From contig JASLID010000010.1 of the NCBI GenBank assembly GCA_030153045.1, forward strand, positions 23,521-87,520: DNA of 64,000 nucleotides, given 5' to 3'. The position numbers were made by a program, and so were the translations under genes. Shown here one piece after another: positions 1-10,015 of this stretch; the first letter of the stretch is position 1, and each line of letters opens with the position of its first letter. The DNA comes from Flavobacterium sp. (GTDB lineage Bacteria > Bacteroidota > Bacteroidia > Flavobacteriales > Flavobacteriaceae). Under the pieces are notes generated by a model, which was given only the letters and a program-made list of their open reading frames with translations, did no database searches and had not been told where the DNA came from.

Positions 1-153
1 CCTGAGCATTACTTTGGGAGAAAATAAATATAAAACAAACACAAATTGCTATTCTTGTTAAAAAACTGTCCAAGTGAGATTTTTGTTTCATTTTTAGCAA
101 TAATTTATGATATAAAAGTATAAAAAACATTAGAAGATTATTGCAAAGTATTG

Positions 154-161
154 TACTTTTG
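154..161 (+). promoter_or_regulatory. -7 box (TACTTTTG) of sucA
   Basis: This is an exact match to the Bacteroidetes -7 consensus TAnnTTTG, about 40 nt upstream of the sucA ATG. It supports the ATG at 202 rather than the upstream in-frame TTG at 151, which would lie at or before the transcription start. I do not see a convincing -33 element. Confidence 0.6.
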
Positions 162-201
162 TCAAAATTTTTTTAACCAAAAATCGTCATTCGACAGAAT
201 T

Positions 202-2973
202 ATGGATAGGTTTTCCTTTTTAAACGCAGCACATACTGCATTTTTTGCAGATTTATACGAACAATATTTACAAAATCCCGATAGCGTAGAGCCAAGTTGG
301 AGAAGTTTTTTCCAAGGATTTGACTTTGCTAATGAGTTTGGCGCGAGCCCAGCTGATGAGCTTTCGATGATGGCCGAAGGCAATGCCGATTGTTCCATTG
401 TTTCCGATAAATTACAAAAAGAATTTGGAGTTTTAAAACTCATCGACGGTTACAGAACCCGTGGACATTTGTTTACCAAAACAAACCCTGTTCGTGATCG
501 TAGAACATATTCTCCAACATTAGCCATTGAGAATTTCGGATTGTCATCAGCCGATTTAAACACTGTTTTTGATGCTGCCAAAGTGGTCAACATGCCACCA
601 AGCACACTTCAAAGTATTTTAGACCACCTTAACAAAGTGTATTGTGAGTCTATTGGTGTCGAATACATGTACATTCGTGAGCCAAAAGTATTGGAATGGA
701 TTCAGGCACGTTTAGACATCAACGACAATCTTCCAAATTTCAACGCGGAAGAAAAGAAAAGAATTCTTAAAAAATTAAACGAAGCAGTTTCTTTCGAGAA
801 CTTCTTACATACAAAATACGTAGGTCAAAAACGTTTCTCTCTAGAGGGTTGCGAAACAACCATTCCTGCTTTAGACGCTTTAATTGAAGCTGCTGCAGAA
901 AAAGGTGTAGAAAAGTTTGTGATGGGAATGGCACACCGTGGCCGTTTGAACACCTTAGCCAATGTTTTTGGAAAAAACACACAAGATATCTTCTCAGAAT
1001 TTGACGGAAAAGATTACGATGATGACGCTCTATTCGACGGTGACGTAAAATACCACTTAGGATTAACTGCAACCAGAACAACTCAAACCGGGAAGAAAAT
1101 CAACATCAATTTAGCACCAAACCCTTCTCACTTAGAAACAGTAGGTGCTGTTATTGAAGGAATTGCCCGCGCCAAACAAGATCGTTATTATCCTAATGAT
1201 GCTTCAAAAGTATTGCCAATTGCCGTTCACGGTGACGCCGCAGTGGCTGGTCAAGGTATTGTGTACGAAATTGTACAGATGGCAAAATTAGACGGATATA
1301 AAACCAACGGAACAATTCACTTAGTGATTAACAATCAGGTTGGATTTACCACGAATTATTTAGACGCGCGTTCTTCAACGTATTGTACTGATATTGCTAA
1401 AGTAACTTTATCACCTGTACTTCACGTGAATGCTGACGATGCAGAAGCAGTAGTTCATGCCATGTTATTTGCTTTGGATTACAGAATGGAATTCAAAACC
1501 GATGTTTTCATCGATTTATTAGGATACAGAAAATACGGGCACAATGAAGGTGATGAACCTCGTTTTACCCAACCTCAATTATACAAAGCCATCTCTAAAC
1601 ATAAAAACGCAAGAGATATCTATGCTGAAAAATTATTAGCAGAAGGTGTCATCGCCGCCAATTATGTAGCTGGCCTAGAAGAAGAATACAAAGCAACTCT
1701 GGATCAGAATCTGGAAGCTTCCCGTAAAAAAGACTTAACCATCATCAAGCCATTTATGCAAGATGAATGGGAAAATTTTGAACAGGTAAGCGACGATGTC
1801 ATGCTTCAAAAGTTTGACACGAAAGTTAAAAAGTCAATATTGACAGACATTGCGAAAGTAGTGACTGAATTGCCTTCGGATAAAAAATTCTTAAGTAAAA
1901 CATCTAAATTAATCAACGATAGAAAAACCATGTTTTTCGAAACGGATAAGTTGGATTGGGCTATGGGAGAAATGTTAGCTTACGGCTCTCTTTTAACAGA
2001 AGGTTACGATGTTCGTATTTCTGGACAAGACGTAGAGCGTGGAACATTCTCACACCGTCACGCTGTTGTAAAAGTTGAAGATTCGGAAGAAGAAGTGGTT
2101 TTACTGAATCAATTAAAAGACCAAAAAGGTAAATTCTACATCTATAATTCACTATTATCAGAATACGGAGTTGTAGGTTTCGATTACGGATATGCTTTGG
2201 CTAGTCCAAATACACTAACGATTTGGGAAGCACAGTTTGGGGATTTCTCTAACGGAGCTCAAATCATGTTAGACCAATACATTTCGGCAGCGGAAGACAA
2301 ATGGAACAACCAAAACGGATTGGTATTCTTATTGCCACACGGGTATGAAAACCAAGGTGCTGAACACTCTTCAGCTCGTATGGAACGTTACTTACAATTA
2401 TGTGCAAAACATAATATGTATGTTGCCGATTGTACTACGCCAGCCAATTTCTTCCACTTGTTGAGAAGACAAATGGTAACCAAATTCCGTAAACCGTTAA
2501 TTGTGTTTACACCAAAAAGTTTATTGCGTCATCCATTAGCAGTTTCTTCAATTGAAGAATTTGCAACCGGAGAATTCCAGGAAGTAATTGACGATGCAAG
2601 CGTAAATCCAAAAGATGTAAAATCATTAGTATTCTGTACCGGTAAATTCTACTACGACTTATTAGCCGAAAGAGAAGCCAACGGAAGAAACGATGTAGCT
2701 CTGGTAAGAATCGAACAATTATTCCCATTGCCAACAGAACAATTAAAAGCAATTATCGCTAAATACCCTAACGTAGACGACTATGTTTGGGCACAGGAAG
2801 AGCCTAAAAACATGGGAGCTTACGGCTTTATGTTGATGAACTTCAATGAAGTGAAATTACGTTTGGCATCACAAAAAGCATACAGTGCACCCGCAGCAGG
2901 AAGTTATGCACGTGCTAAAAAACGTCATGCCAATGCCATCGCTATGGTTTTTGACAAGAATTTGTTCCAATAA
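202..2973 (+). CDS. sucA: 2-oxoglutarate dehydrogenase E1 component
   Basis: This is the thiamine-diphosphate-dependent E1 enzyme of the 2-oxoglutarate dehydrogenase complex. It decarboxylates 2-oxoglutarate and passes the succinyl group to the lipoyl arm of E2 (cytoplasm, TCA cycle). The 923-residue product has the family's N-terminal segment (FLNAAHTAFFADLYEQY), the MGMAHRGRLNTLANV block near residue 255, and the ThDP/Mg motif GDAAVAGQG...INNQVGFTT. The transketolase-type pyrimidine domain contains ISGQDVERGTFSHRHA. Length is normal for SucA. The open frame extends 51 nt further upstream, but the -7 box at 154-161 and the usual N-terminus favour ATG 202. sucB follows 56 nt downstream on the same strand, so the two are probably co-transcribed; E3 is not in the window. 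Confidence 0.97.
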   Translation: MDRFSFLNAAHTAFFADLYEQYLQNPDSVEPSWRSFFQGFDFANEFGASPADELSMMAEGNADCSIVSDKLQKEFGVLKLIDGYRTRGHLFTKTNPVRDRRTYSPTLAIENFGLSSADLNTVFDAAKVVNMPPSTLQSILDHLNKVYCESIGVEYMYIREPKVLEWIQARLDINDNLPNFNAEEKKRILKKLNEAVSFENFLHTKYVGQKRFSLEGCETTIPALDALIEAAAEKGVEKFVMGMAHRGRLNTLANVFGKNTQDIFSEFDGKDYDDDALFDGDVKYHLGLTATRTTQTGKKININLAPNPSHLETVGAVIEGIARAKQDRYYPNDASKVLPIAVHGDAAVAGQGIVYEIVQMAKLDGYKTNGTIHLVINNQVGFTTNYLDARSSTYCTDIAKVTLSPVLHVNADDAEAVVHAMLFALDYRMEFKTDVFIDLLGYRKYGHNEGDEPRFTQPQLYKAISKHKNARDIYAEKLLAEGVIAANYVAGLEEEYKATLDQNLEASRKKDLTIIKPFMQDEWENFEQVSDDVMLQKFDTKVKKSILTDIAKVVTELPSDKKFLSKTSKLINDRKTMFFETDKLDWAMGEMLAYGSLLTEGYDVRISGQDVERGTFSHRHAVVKVEDSEEEVVLLNQLKDQKGKFYIYNSLLSEYGVVGFDYGYALASPNTLTIWEAQFGDFSNGAQIMLDQYISAAEDKWNNQNGLVFLLPHGYENQGAEHSSARMERYLQLCAKHNMYVADCTTPANFFHLLRRQMVTKFRKPLIVFTPKSLLRHPLAVSSIEEFATGEFQEVIDDASVNPKDVKSLVFCTGKFYYDLLAEREANGRNDVALVRIEQLFPLPTEQLKAIIAKYPNVDDYVWAQEEPKNMGAYGFMLMNFNEVKLRLASQKAYSAPAAGSYARAKKRHANAIAMVFDKNLFQ

Positions 2974-3029
2974 AATTGTATTTTTGATTAAGAGAAGATA
3001 ATAACAACACCATATAAAATTATATACCC

Positions 3030-4244
3030 ATGATTTTAGAAATGAAAGTCCCTTCACCAGGGGAATCAATCAAAGAAGTTGAAATAGCAACTTGGTTAGT
3101 AAAAGACGGAGATTATGTAGAAAAAGACCAAGCCATTGCTGAGGTTGATTCAGATAAAGCTACATTAGAATTACCAGCAGAAGCCAGCGGAATCATTACG
3201 CTTAAAGCAGAAGAAGGTGATGCAGTAGCCGTTGGACAAGTCGTTTGCTTAATTGACACCAGTGCCGCAAAACCTGAAGGTGGCGCAGCTGCTCCTAAGG
3301 CGGAAGCTCCAAAAGCAGAAGAGAAAAAAGTAGAAGCTCCGAAAGCGGCTCCAGCTGCAGCAACATATGCAACAGGAACACCTTCTCCGGCAGCTAAGAA
3401 AATATTAGACGAGAAAAACATCAATCCTTCTGACATCGTTGGAACTGGAAAAGCAGGAAGAGTAACTAAAGATGACGCTGTAAATGCAGTACCTTCTATG
3501 GGAACTCCAACAGGCGGTTCTCGTGGTTCGGAAAGAACTAAATTATCGATGTTGCGTCGTAAAGTAGCAGAACGTTTGGTATCGGCTAAAAACGAAACAG
3601 CGATGTTGACTACTTTCAACGAAGTAGACATGAGTGCTATTTACGCTTTACGCGATCAGTACAAAGAAGAATTCAAAGCCAAACACCAAATGGGATTAGG
3701 TTTTATGTCGTTCTTTACTAAAGCCGTAACTCGCGCTTTAAAATTATACCCTGACGTGAATTCTATGATTGACGGACAGGAAAAAATTGCTTACGATTTT
3801 TGTGATATCTCAGTAGCCGTTTCTGGTCCAAAAGGATTAATGGTTCCTGTAGTTCGTAGCGCTGAGAACTTAACGTTCCGTGGTGTTGAAGCTGAAATCA
3901 AACGTTTGGCTATCCGTGCTCGTGACGGTCAAATTACAGTTGATGAAATGACAGGTGGAACATTCACCATTTCTAATGGTGGTGTTTTTGGAAGTATGTT
4001 ATCTACTCCAATTATCAATCCTCCTCAATCAGGTATTCTTGGAATGCACAATGTAGTGGAAAGACCTGTAGTGAAAAACGGTCAGATTGTTATTGCTCCA
4101 GTAATGTTTGTGGCTTTATCTTATGACCACAGAATCATCGACGGTCGTGAGTCAGTTGGTTTCTTAGTTGCTGTAAAAGAAGCTTTAGAAAACCCAATTG
4201 AAATTTTGATGGACAACAATCCTAAAAAAGCTTTGGAACTTTAG
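3030..4244 (+). CDS. sucB: Dihydrolipoyllysine succinyltransferase, E2 of 2-oxoglutarate dehydrogenase
   Basis: E2 core of the 2-oxoglutarate dehydrogenase complex, transferring succinyl groups from the lipoyl arm to CoA. Residues 1-76 form a biotinyl/lipoyl domain with the lipoylated Lys at about position 43 (DSDKATLEL). An Ala/Pro/Lys/Glu-rich flexible linker follows to about residue 115. A peripheral-subunit-binding domain then appears (SPAAKKILDEKNINPSDIVG...GRVTKDD). The catalytic domain covers about 170-404, with the DHRIIDGRE active-site motif near the C-terminus. The 404-residue length and single lipoyl domain are typical. It lies directly behind sucA in the same orientation. A hairpin terminator follows at 4267-4299. 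Confidence 0.97.
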   Translation: MILEMKVPSPGESIKEVEIATWLVKDGDYVEKDQAIAEVDSDKATLELPAEASGIITLKAEEGDAVAVGQVVCLIDTSAAKPEGGAAAPKAEAPKAEEKKVEAPKAAPAAATYATGTPSPAAKKILDEKNINPSDIVGTGKAGRVTKDDAVNAVPSMGTPTGGSRGSERTKLSMLRRKVAERLVSAKNETAMLTTFNEVDMSAIYALRDQYKEEFKAKHQMGLGFMSFFTKAVTRALKLYPDVNSMIDGQEKIAYDFCDISVAVSGPKGLMVPVVRSAENLTFRGVEAEIKRLAIRARDGQITVDEMTGGTFTISNGGVFGSMLSTPIINPPQSGILGMHNVVERPVVKNGQIVIAPVMFVALSYDHRIIDGRESVGFLVAVKEALENPIEILMDNNPKKALEL

Positions 4245-4266
4245 GCATTACCCTATTCTATAATAT

Positions 4267-4299
4267 AAAACCCGTCTCTTTTAAAAAAGAGGCGGGTTT
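4267..4299. terminator. Bidirectional terminator between sucB and the 4308 gene
   Basis: A GC-rich inverted repeat (AAACCCG-CTCTTTT / AAAAGAG-CGGGTTT) with T-runs on both sides lies between two convergent genes. Confidence 0.8.
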
Positions 4300-4307
4300 C
4301 TTTGTTT

Positions 4308-5228
4308 TTACTGTAACGCGTTTATTATTGAAATCATTTCGGATGGTGTAGCGGTTTGCATTTCAGATCGTGGAAAAGATACCTGATGATTGGTGATTAA
4401 CGTTTCATTTTGTTTAATCGAATAAAGGAATTTTCCGTTCAGCTCTGAAACAAAAATAATATGACATTCCAGTCCTACTGGATATTTTCCAGCGATAGAT
4501 CCTAGCGAATTGGGCATATCTTTTGTGGCAATTAAAACAAGGTTGTTTTCATTTCCATACCCTTCAGGTACAAAAGCAGTAATTTCAGTTTGCGGACCAA
4601 TAGTGTTGTAAAATTCATCACAATTGAACCAGCCAAAATTATCTAATACTGCCTCATAGGCCGGGAAGTTTAAAGTTAGATTTGTCCATAATTCTGAACC
4701 AACTATAATTTCCCATGAAATATTCCCATTAGAATCAAGTATACCGGTAAAAGGCAACATATTGTTATTAACTCCTCCTGTTAACGCCACAGGAACTGTA
4801 ATATGCATTTGACAATCCAATGATAATTGTTGCCCGTCTTTTTTAGCATTGATATAAAACTCTCCTCCAGATTGTAGTAAATATTTTTCCGAATTGTAAA
4901 CCCCCATCGTTAGTTTATTGGTAACCAACATATCACCTCGATCAAACAACTCCACAAATTCAATATCTATAGCCCCAGTAACTGATTGTCCGTTAAGTTT
5001 TAGACAACTACCATCAATGGAAAACTCTACTCCATTTGCTGAAGTAAAAGTGATATATCCGTCTTCTGCATTCATATGAAATGATTGTGTTCGATTTTGC
5101 AACTCTTCATTAAATAGATGATGGAATTCAGATGATGAAGGTCCTTTAACAACTATCTCATCATCTGTATTCATACATGAAGAAAATAGAAATAAGGAGA
5201 AACTTAAAGCAATAATGCATTTTTTCAT
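4308..5228 (-). CDS. Hypothetical lipoprotein (306 aa)
   Basis: Unrecognised secreted lipoprotein. The start at 5228 gives MKKCIIALSFSLFLFSSC, a signal peptide ending in a lipobox Cys at residue 18; a longer frame from 5255 would bury the signal peptide. The mature part has no Cys-rich or catalytic motif that I know. It contains repeated beta-type stretches such as ITFTSANGVEFSIDG and GAIDIEFVELFDRGDMLV, the latter resembling the carboxypeptidase-regulatory-like or ZU5-like beta domains common in Bacteroidetes lipoproteins. That resemblance is only an impression. It is monocistronic, convergent with sucB and divergent from the MFS gene. Confidence 0.75.
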   Translation of the reverse strand: MKKCIIALSFSLFLFSSCMNTDDEIVVKGPSSSEFHHLFNEELQNRTQSFHMNAEDGYITFTSANGVEFSIDGSCLKLNGQSVTGAIDIEFVELFDRGDMLVTNKLTMGVYNSEKYLLQSGGEFYINAKKDGQQLSLDCQMHITVPVALTGGVNNNMLPFTGILDSNGNISWEIIVGSELWTNLTLNFPAYEAVLDNFGWFNCDEFYNTIGPQTEITAFVPEGYGNENNLVLIATKDMPNSLGSIAGKYPVGLECHIIFVSELNGKFLYSIKQNETLITNHQVSFPRSEMQTATPSEMISIINALQ

Positions 5229-5328
5229 AGGTAGATTGTTTCTATTTAAATGCATATTCTTACAATAGGTTGCTTCGAAGATTGAAAATTAATTTTCGAA
5301 CCGGGATTTTTTGTTTATTTGTACTACT

Positions 5329-5413
5329 GCGTGAGGGATTGAGGTGATATCCTTTTGTGGAACGAAGTGCAGCAAAAGATAAAACCGAAAGCCCGACCCG
5401 AAGGGACACGCCC
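5329..5413 (+). repeat. Structured intergenic element, copy A (short form)
   Basis: This element shares its ends and core with copy B at 33892-34046. It starts with GCGTGAGGGAT, has a conserved GAGGTG-TATCCTTTTGTG block, a matching AAAAGATA arm, the string ACCGAAAGCCCGAC, and a closing CACGCC. The outer arms (GCGTG/CACGC) and inner arms (TATC-CTTTTG/CAAAAGATA) can pair, so it would fold as RNA. The loops differ in length between copies. It ends 11 nt before the MFS start codon, on the same strand. Confidence 0.7.
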
Positions 5414-5424
5414 AAAAACAACTT

Positions 5425-6648
5425 ATGAAAAAAGAGAAAAAACAAGCTGCAATAGGATTTATTTTCATCACATTGTTAATTGATGTCATTGGTTTAGGAA
5501 TCATTATTCCGGTTATTCCAAAGCTAATTGAAGAACTCATTCATGGAGACGTTAGTGAAGCAGCTAAATATGGTGGATGGTTGACTTTTGCCTATGCCAT
5601 AACTCAATTTATTTTTGCACCATTAGTTGGAAATTTGAGTGATAAATACGGCAGAAGACCTGTTTTGTTACTTTCTCTTTTTGGGTTTAGTTTAGATTAT
5701 TTGTTGTTAGCATTTGCACCTACAATTACTTGGCTTTTCATAGGTAGAATAATTGCTGGAATTACGGGAGCCAGTATTACAACAGCATCGGCTTATATTG
5801 CTGATATTAGCAATGATGAAAATCGTGCAAAAAACTTTGGAATGATTGGTGCGGCTTTTGGACTTGGATTTATTATAGGCCCTGTTATTGGAGGGTTGCT
5901 AGGGCAATATGGCGCAAGGGTTCCTTTTTACGCTGCTGCTGTTTTATGCATGCTTAACTTTCTATACGGCTATTTTATTCTGCCGGAATCTTTGCCTAAA
6001 AAACATCGCAGGGGATTCGATATCAAAAGAGCCAATCCCATAGGGTCTTTAATTCATTTAAATAAATATCCAAAATTAATTGGCTTGGTATTGGCCGTTT
6101 TTATACTTAATGTTTCTTCACATGCCGTACAGAGCAATTGGAGTTATTTTACCATGTACCAATTTCAATGGGATGAAAAAATGGTTGGAATTTCCCTGGG
6201 AATTGTAGGTTTATTAGTGGTTTTAGTACAAGGTGGATTAATAAGATGGATCAACCCTAAATTAGGCAATGTAAAAAGTATTTATCTAGGAATGGTGTTG
6301 TACACTATTGGAACGTTTCTTTTTGGCTTTGCTACCCAAAGCTGGATGATGTTTGTGTTTTTAATTCCGTATTGTTTGGCCGGTATTGCCGGACCAGCCT
6401 TGCAAGCTGTTATTGCTTCGCAAGTTCCGTCTAATGAGCAAGGTGAAATTCAAGGTACTTTAGCTAGTTTAATAAGCGCTTCAGCTATTGTTGGTCCGCC
6501 ATTAATGGCAATGGTGTTTTATTATTTTACTCATAATGACGCTCCTTTTAAATTTGCTGGAGCTCCATTTATTTTAGGTGGATTTGGAATGTTATTAAGT
6601 ACTATTATTGCTTATTCATCGTTGAAGAAGCACCATGCGAATGTATAA
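5425..6648 (+). CDS. MFS transporter of the TCR/Tet type
   Basis: A 407-residue major facilitator with about 12 hydrophobic segments, expected in the inner membrane as a proton-coupled exporter. The first segment carries D and G residues typical of drug:H+ antiporters ([19 protein letters not shown]). The loop between helices 2 and 3 holds the MFS signature [19 protein letters not shown] near residue 70. The antiporter motif GxxxGPxxGG is visible in [16 protein letters not shown] near residue 150. The family includes tetracycline exporters, but many flavobacterial members have no known substrate, so resistance should not be inferred. The ATG at 5425 is 11 nt after the structured repeat, which probably forms part of the leader. 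A palindromic terminator follows. Confidence 0.85.
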   Translation: MKKEKKQAAIGFIFITLLIDVIGLGIIIPVIPKLIEELIHGDVSEAAKYGGWLTFAYAITQFIFAPLVGNLSDKYGRRPVLLLSLFGFSLDYLLLAFAPTITWLFIGRIIAGITGASITTASAYIADISNDENRAKNFGMIGAAFGLGFIIGPVIGGLLGQYGARVPFYAAAVLCMLNFLYGYFILPESLPKKHRRGFDIKRANPIGSLIHLNKYPKLIGLVLAVFILNVSSHAVQSNWSYFTMYQFQWDEKMVGISLGIVGLLVVLVQGGLIRWINPKLGNVKSIYLGMVLYTIGTFLFGFATQSWMMFVFLIPYCLAGIAGPALQAVIASQVPSNEQGEIQGTLASLISASAIVGPPLMAMVFYYFTHNDAPFKFAGAPFILGGFGMLLSTIIAYSSLKKHHANV

Positions 6649-6688
6649 TAAAAAAGCCCAATCACTCTGATTGGGCTTTTTTATTATA
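6645..6688. terminator. Bidirectional terminator after the MFS gene
   Basis: A long inverted repeat (AAAAAAGCCCAATCA ctc TGATTGGGCTTTTTT) lies between the convergent MFS gene and the 6707 gene. It overlaps the MFS stop codon. Confidence 0.85.
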
Positions 6689-6706
6689 CATAACTTATCT
6701 TTCCAA

Positions 6707-8914
6707 TTATTCTTTTATCACTTTCAAAACTTTTTCAACTCCGCTAGCTGTTACTTTCACAAAATACATCCCTTTAGAAACGTTCGACAGATCAATAACT
6801 ACAGTTGAATTATTGACTGTTTTTCTTTGAACTGTTTTCCCTAAAAGGTCTGTAACGGTTACGAAGTCTATTAATTCAGCGTTTTTTAATGCAATAGTAA
6901 CTAAATTATTGGTTGGATTTGGATAGGCTGTAAATATTGCACTATCAAACTGACTCACTCCTAACGTAGCTACAAATTCGGTATTGAATGTATTAGTTAC
7001 AATAGCTGGGTTAAAGTCGAAGAAGATTGACGCTGTATTTGGAATGATATCTCCAATCGCATAACCTGATTTCGGTTTTACTTGGAAGTTAATATAACCT
7101 TTGCCAATAGACGTGTTTGCAACTGATGGCTCCAACTCAATACCATTGAAATTCCAATTTAAGTTATTATCAACTCTATCCAAAGTATAGGCATGGCTCG
7201 CACTAATCATCTTCACAGAAGTTTCATCTAATTTAGCATCTAAAACATCATTTACTCTAACATTTACCGCATTTGCTGTTCCTGTATTTTCAAATTGGAT
7301 TGTGTACGTTAAATAATCGTTTGAAGAAAAAGACGAATGAAGAATTTTTCCGCCGTGCGCTTCTGTTTTATCATTTGGATCATAAGAACCAACAATTGTT
7401 TGTGCTAAAGTATCCGCATTGTTTGCTGTGTTTATATCGGTTCCTGAAATAGTTACCGAAGCATCATTTGTTAGTACCTGACCCAACGCTACCGTCGGAA
7501 TTACAGGCACCTGCATGACAACATAAATTTCTCTTATTTCACCCGGTAATAAATTGGTAAAATTATACGTGAAACCCGTTGCAGTTACAGTTGTTCCTGT
7601 TTGAGAAATATTGGTGATTGAAACAACATTGCTTTTTGTGAACGTTAGTGTTCCTGAAGAAATGGTTTGGTTTCCGTTGTTCTTGTATGTCACACGATTA
7701 GTATAGGTGAATCCAGGTCTAGGAGGTGTACCATTAGCAAATACATTTACCTGTAAATCTTGATGTGGTAAAACAGTCACCGGGAAGTTATACGTAGTTA
7801 CACCAGAACCTACAGGAACAGTGATATTGTTATACGAACTCGTCGTTACATTGTATAACGACGGATTTGGAAGATTCAAAGTAAAATTCACATTGTATGA
7901 ATTAGCAGGATTGGTTTCGTAAATATAATGTGTCCCATTTGCCGCATTTATATTATGAGTGATGCCATTATTATTCAATACATAATGAAAATCTCCTAAG
8001 TTGGTGCTTTGTTCAGCTCCATCCTGAATACCATTACTATTGGTATCAAGAAAAGCATTCAGTTTGATGGCATCCGTAATTGGCAACGTTTCATTATCTA
8101 ATCCCCCACCTGATGCCGTAAAGCCATTACCGGTTCCTGTAACCTCAGAATAAACAGTAACAACACCATTATTTATATCCTGTTGCGTTATAACGTGAAT
8201 TGCCGTAAATGTTGAAGCATCTGAAGTTCCCGGACTCAACGAAGCAATTGTTCCTCCGCTAATCGTTAGTCCAGATGATGCAAGTGTAATGTTCGTTATG
8301 GGCAAATTTTCATTATTTGAAACCGTAAATTGATAATTCACCACATCGCCTACATTGGTAAAACCATCTCCGTTATAATCGACATAATTACTGTTGACAG
8401 CCAATCCTAAAACAGGATAAACCGTTATTTGCGTTGAAGTGCCACAACCATTATTATTATCAACCCCTACAGTATGAACTCCTACCGAAACATTAGTAAA
8501 CACATTTGAAGTTTGAAGCGGGCCACCGTCCAAAGAATATCGATAGGTGGGATTAAATCCTCCTCCAGAAGCATAAACCGTCAGTATATGGTCTAATACA
8601 TGTGTACTAATAGTAATCGGCATTGGCTGCTCAAAAAAAACATTCACACCACCTTGTAGCGAAGGAATACTACTATCCTTAACACTTATCGAATAGGATC
8701 CCGGAAATAAATTAGTAAATACATTACTTGATACAAAAGGACCACCGTTTAAAGAGTACACATAAGGAGCTACTCCGCCCGATGCGTTTGCCTGTATAAA
8801 TCCGTCCGGAGCCCCGGGACAAGTAGGAGGAAAAAATGATGCATTTACAAACAATTGCGCATAAATACCATTAAAACTTAAAAATACAAATAAGAAAAGT
8901 AATTGTTTTTTCAT
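6707..8914 (-). CDS. T9SS-secreted protein with SprB-like and DUF11-like repeats (735 aa)
   Basis: Secreted, probably cell-surface protein exported through Sec and then T9SS. A signal peptide ([20 protein letters not shown]) is followed by two SprB-type repeats with the typical [15 protein letters not shown] and [17 protein letters not shown] cores (about residues 24-165). The middle has DUF11/CARDB-like beta domains. A flavobacterial module follows ([10 protein letters not shown]..., [20 protein letters not shown], ending [15 protein letters not shown]). The last 75 residues are a type A sorting domain ([12 protein letters not shown] ... [21 protein letters not shown]). No catalytic domain is visible; adhesion or gliding-related surface function is an inference from the SprB-like repeats. 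Confidence 0.85.
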   Translation of the reverse strand: MKKQLLFLFVFLSFNGIYAQLFVNASFFPPTCPGAPDGFIQANASGGVAPYVYSLNGGPFVSSNVFTNLFPGSYSISVKDSSIPSLQGGVNVFFEQPMPITISTHVLDHILTVYASGGGFNPTYRYSLDGGPLQTSNVFTNVSVGVHTVGVDNNNGCGTSTQITVYPVLGLAVNSNYVDYNGDGFTNVGDVVNYQFTVSNNENLPITNITLASSGLTISGGTIASLSPGTSDASTFTAIHVITQQDINNGVVTVYSEVTGTGNGFTASGGGLDNETLPITDAIKLNAFLDTNSNGIQDGAEQSTNLGDFHYVLNNNGITHNINAANGTHYIYETNPANSYNVNFTLNLPNPSLYNVTTSSYNNITVPVGSGVTTYNFPVTVLPHQDLQVNVFANGTPPRPGFTYTNRVTYKNNGNQTISSGTLTFTKSNVVSITNISQTGTTVTATGFTYNFTNLLPGEIREIYVVMQVPVIPTVALGQVLTNDASVTISGTDINTANNADTLAQTIVGSYDPNDKTEAHGGKILHSSFSSNDYLTYTIQFENTGTANAVNVRVNDVLDAKLDETSVKMISASHAYTLDRVDNNLNWNFNGIELEPSVANTSIGKGYINFQVKPKSGYAIGDIIPNTASIFFDFNPAIVTNTFNTEFVATLGVSQFDSAIFTAYPNPTNNLVTIALKNAELIDFVTVTDLLGKTVQRKTVNNSTVVIDLSNVSKGMYFVKVTASGVEKVLKVIKE

Positions 8915-8934
8915 AAAGTGAAGCTTTTAGATCG

Positions 8935-8942
8935 CAAAGATA
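8935..8942 (-). promoter_or_regulatory. -7 box (TATCTTTG) of the 6707-8914 gene
   Basis: Exact TAnnTTTG match on the minus strand, 20 nt upstream of the start codon. Confidence 0.55.
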
Positions 8943-9000
8943 AAGTTTCTTTTAATGCGAAATTCCTTTCGTAAAAAATAATCAAGCGTTTCTAATTTAG

Positions 9001-9035
9001 AAAAAAATCCCGCTTAAATCAAAGCGGGATTTTTT
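9001..9035. terminator. Terminator overlapping the end of the 9014 gene
   Basis: The inverted repeat AAAAAATCCCGCTT / AAGCGGGATTTTTT contains the last codons and the stop codon of the minus-strand gene, with a T-run following on that strand. Confidence 0.75.
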
Positions 9036-9862
9036 AAGTTTTTTTTCATTTTTTCAGACATTTCGTTAATGACCGTTTTATAATCAGGATTATGATTGTC
9101 CCAAATTTTCCAAACACCATTTTGTTTTTTTATAAAATAGGTTTGTTTGTTTACATGATTGTATGCATTACACAAATTCCCATCGTCATCTCTAAATTCT
9201 AAATTCCAAAATTCTTGTACTGTAATGACTGCAAGAGTGTCATCTACTGAAGTGATTTTAAAATCATACAATTCAAAATTAGATCTATTATTTACATTGT
9301 TTAATAGATGTCCTAATTGGGCTATTTGACTAATTAAATCGTTGATTCTCTGTGTAAGCGGTCCATCTTCAAAAATAAAATCTGACAGATTGCCTAAATC
9401 AACTTCAGGTAATCTTAATAAACTATTGAATTCTTCCTGGCAATAACTTGTAATTAATTTTTCAAAAACGGGAAGCAATCCTTCTGTCTTTGACCTTTCG
9501 TTACTTATTAATTCTTCTATTTCAACAGTAATTGCTTCGTTAGATAAAAAATGATTTAAAGATGAAAAACCTATAAAAATAGCTAGTTTGTCTAATGTTT
9601 TTAAAAATCGTAAGTCTGAATTTTCAGAATTTGAATAATCGTTTGTAAAAATGCGTTGTAATGTTGTACTGGAAATGGTTGTGCCTAATTCATTTTTTCT
9701 AGATCCTTGAAGGAATTCAGACTTTGATAAATTTTCGGAAATAATTTCAGATAAAATAATATACTGAGCTCTCTTCCAATTTTTAACACTCACCAAAGAA
9801 CTATTAAGAACTGGTGGAGTTGATAAAATGCCGCTTTTTAATTGTTCAATAATATTTTTCAT
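9014..9862 (-). CDS. Hypothetical protein with Bacteroidetes HTH-like N-terminus and NTF2/IMS-like C-terminus (282 aa)
   Basis: Function unknown. The N-terminal third resembles the XRE-like module many Bacteroidetes proteins carry: a patch ISSTTLQRIFTND followed by LKTLDKLAIFIGFSSLNHFL, close to the usual pattern S-TL-R-F ... TLD-LA-F-GF-S---F. This suggests DNA binding. The C-terminal part (about 205-270: ITSVDDTLAVITVQEFWNLEF ... YFIKKQNGVWKIWDNHNPDY) looks like an NTF2-like or ARC6-type IMS fold used for ligand or protein binding. There is no signal peptide from ATG 9862; an upstream in-frame start at 9895 would add 11 residues upstream. It is divergent from the papain-like lipoprotein gene, and its stop codon lies within its own terminator hairpin. 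Confidence 0.7.
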   Translation of the reverse strand: MKNIIEQLKSGILSTPPVLNSSLVSVKNWKRAQYIILSEIISENLSKSEFLQGSRKNELGTTISSTTLQRIFTNDYSNSENSDLRFLKTLDKLAIFIGFSSLNHFLSNEAITVEIEELISNERSKTEGLLPVFEKLITSYCQEEFNSLLRLPEVDLGNLSDFIFEDGPLTQRINDLISQIAQLGHLLNNVNNRSNFELYDFKITSVDDTLAVITVQEFWNLEFRDDDGNLCNAYNHVNKQTYFIKKQNGVWKIWDNHNPDYKTVINEMSEKMKKNLKNPALI

Positions 9863-9925
9863 AATCAAATTAATCTCGTTAATAGGTCTGCTCAATTCTT
9901 AAATTCAACTAAGATTAAGATAAGT

Positions 9926-9933
9926 CAAACATA
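9926..9933 (-). promoter_or_regulatory. -7 box (TATGTTTG) with possible -33 TTTG, for the 9014-9862 gene
   Basis: Exact TAnnTTTG match. A TTTG (CAAA at 9950-9953 on the plus strand) lies 16 nt further upstream and could be the -33 element, although the spacing is slightly short. Confidence 0.5.
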
Positions 9934-9971
9934 AGGGCGACTTCTATATCAAATCATACAAATTTTAACAA

Positions 9972-9979
9972 TATTTTTG
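9972..9979 (+). promoter_or_regulatory. -7 box (TATTTTTG) of the papain-like gene
   Basis: Exact TAnnTTTG match 36 nt upstream of the ATG at 10016. It lies back to back with the minus-strand promoter at 9926-9933. Confidence 0.5.
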
Positions 9980-10015
9980 GATAATTAAAATTTTTACTAC
10001 AAAAAAAACCAACTT

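Noticed and set aside
3113..3631. 172-residue open frame antisense to sucB
   Set aside because: Its Ala/Ser/Pro-rich product is the mirror of the sucB linker, and the sense frame has clear domains.
5425..6648. Tetracycline resistance determinant
   Set aside because: The protein belongs to the TCR/Tet-type MFS group, but motif similarity does not fix the substrate.
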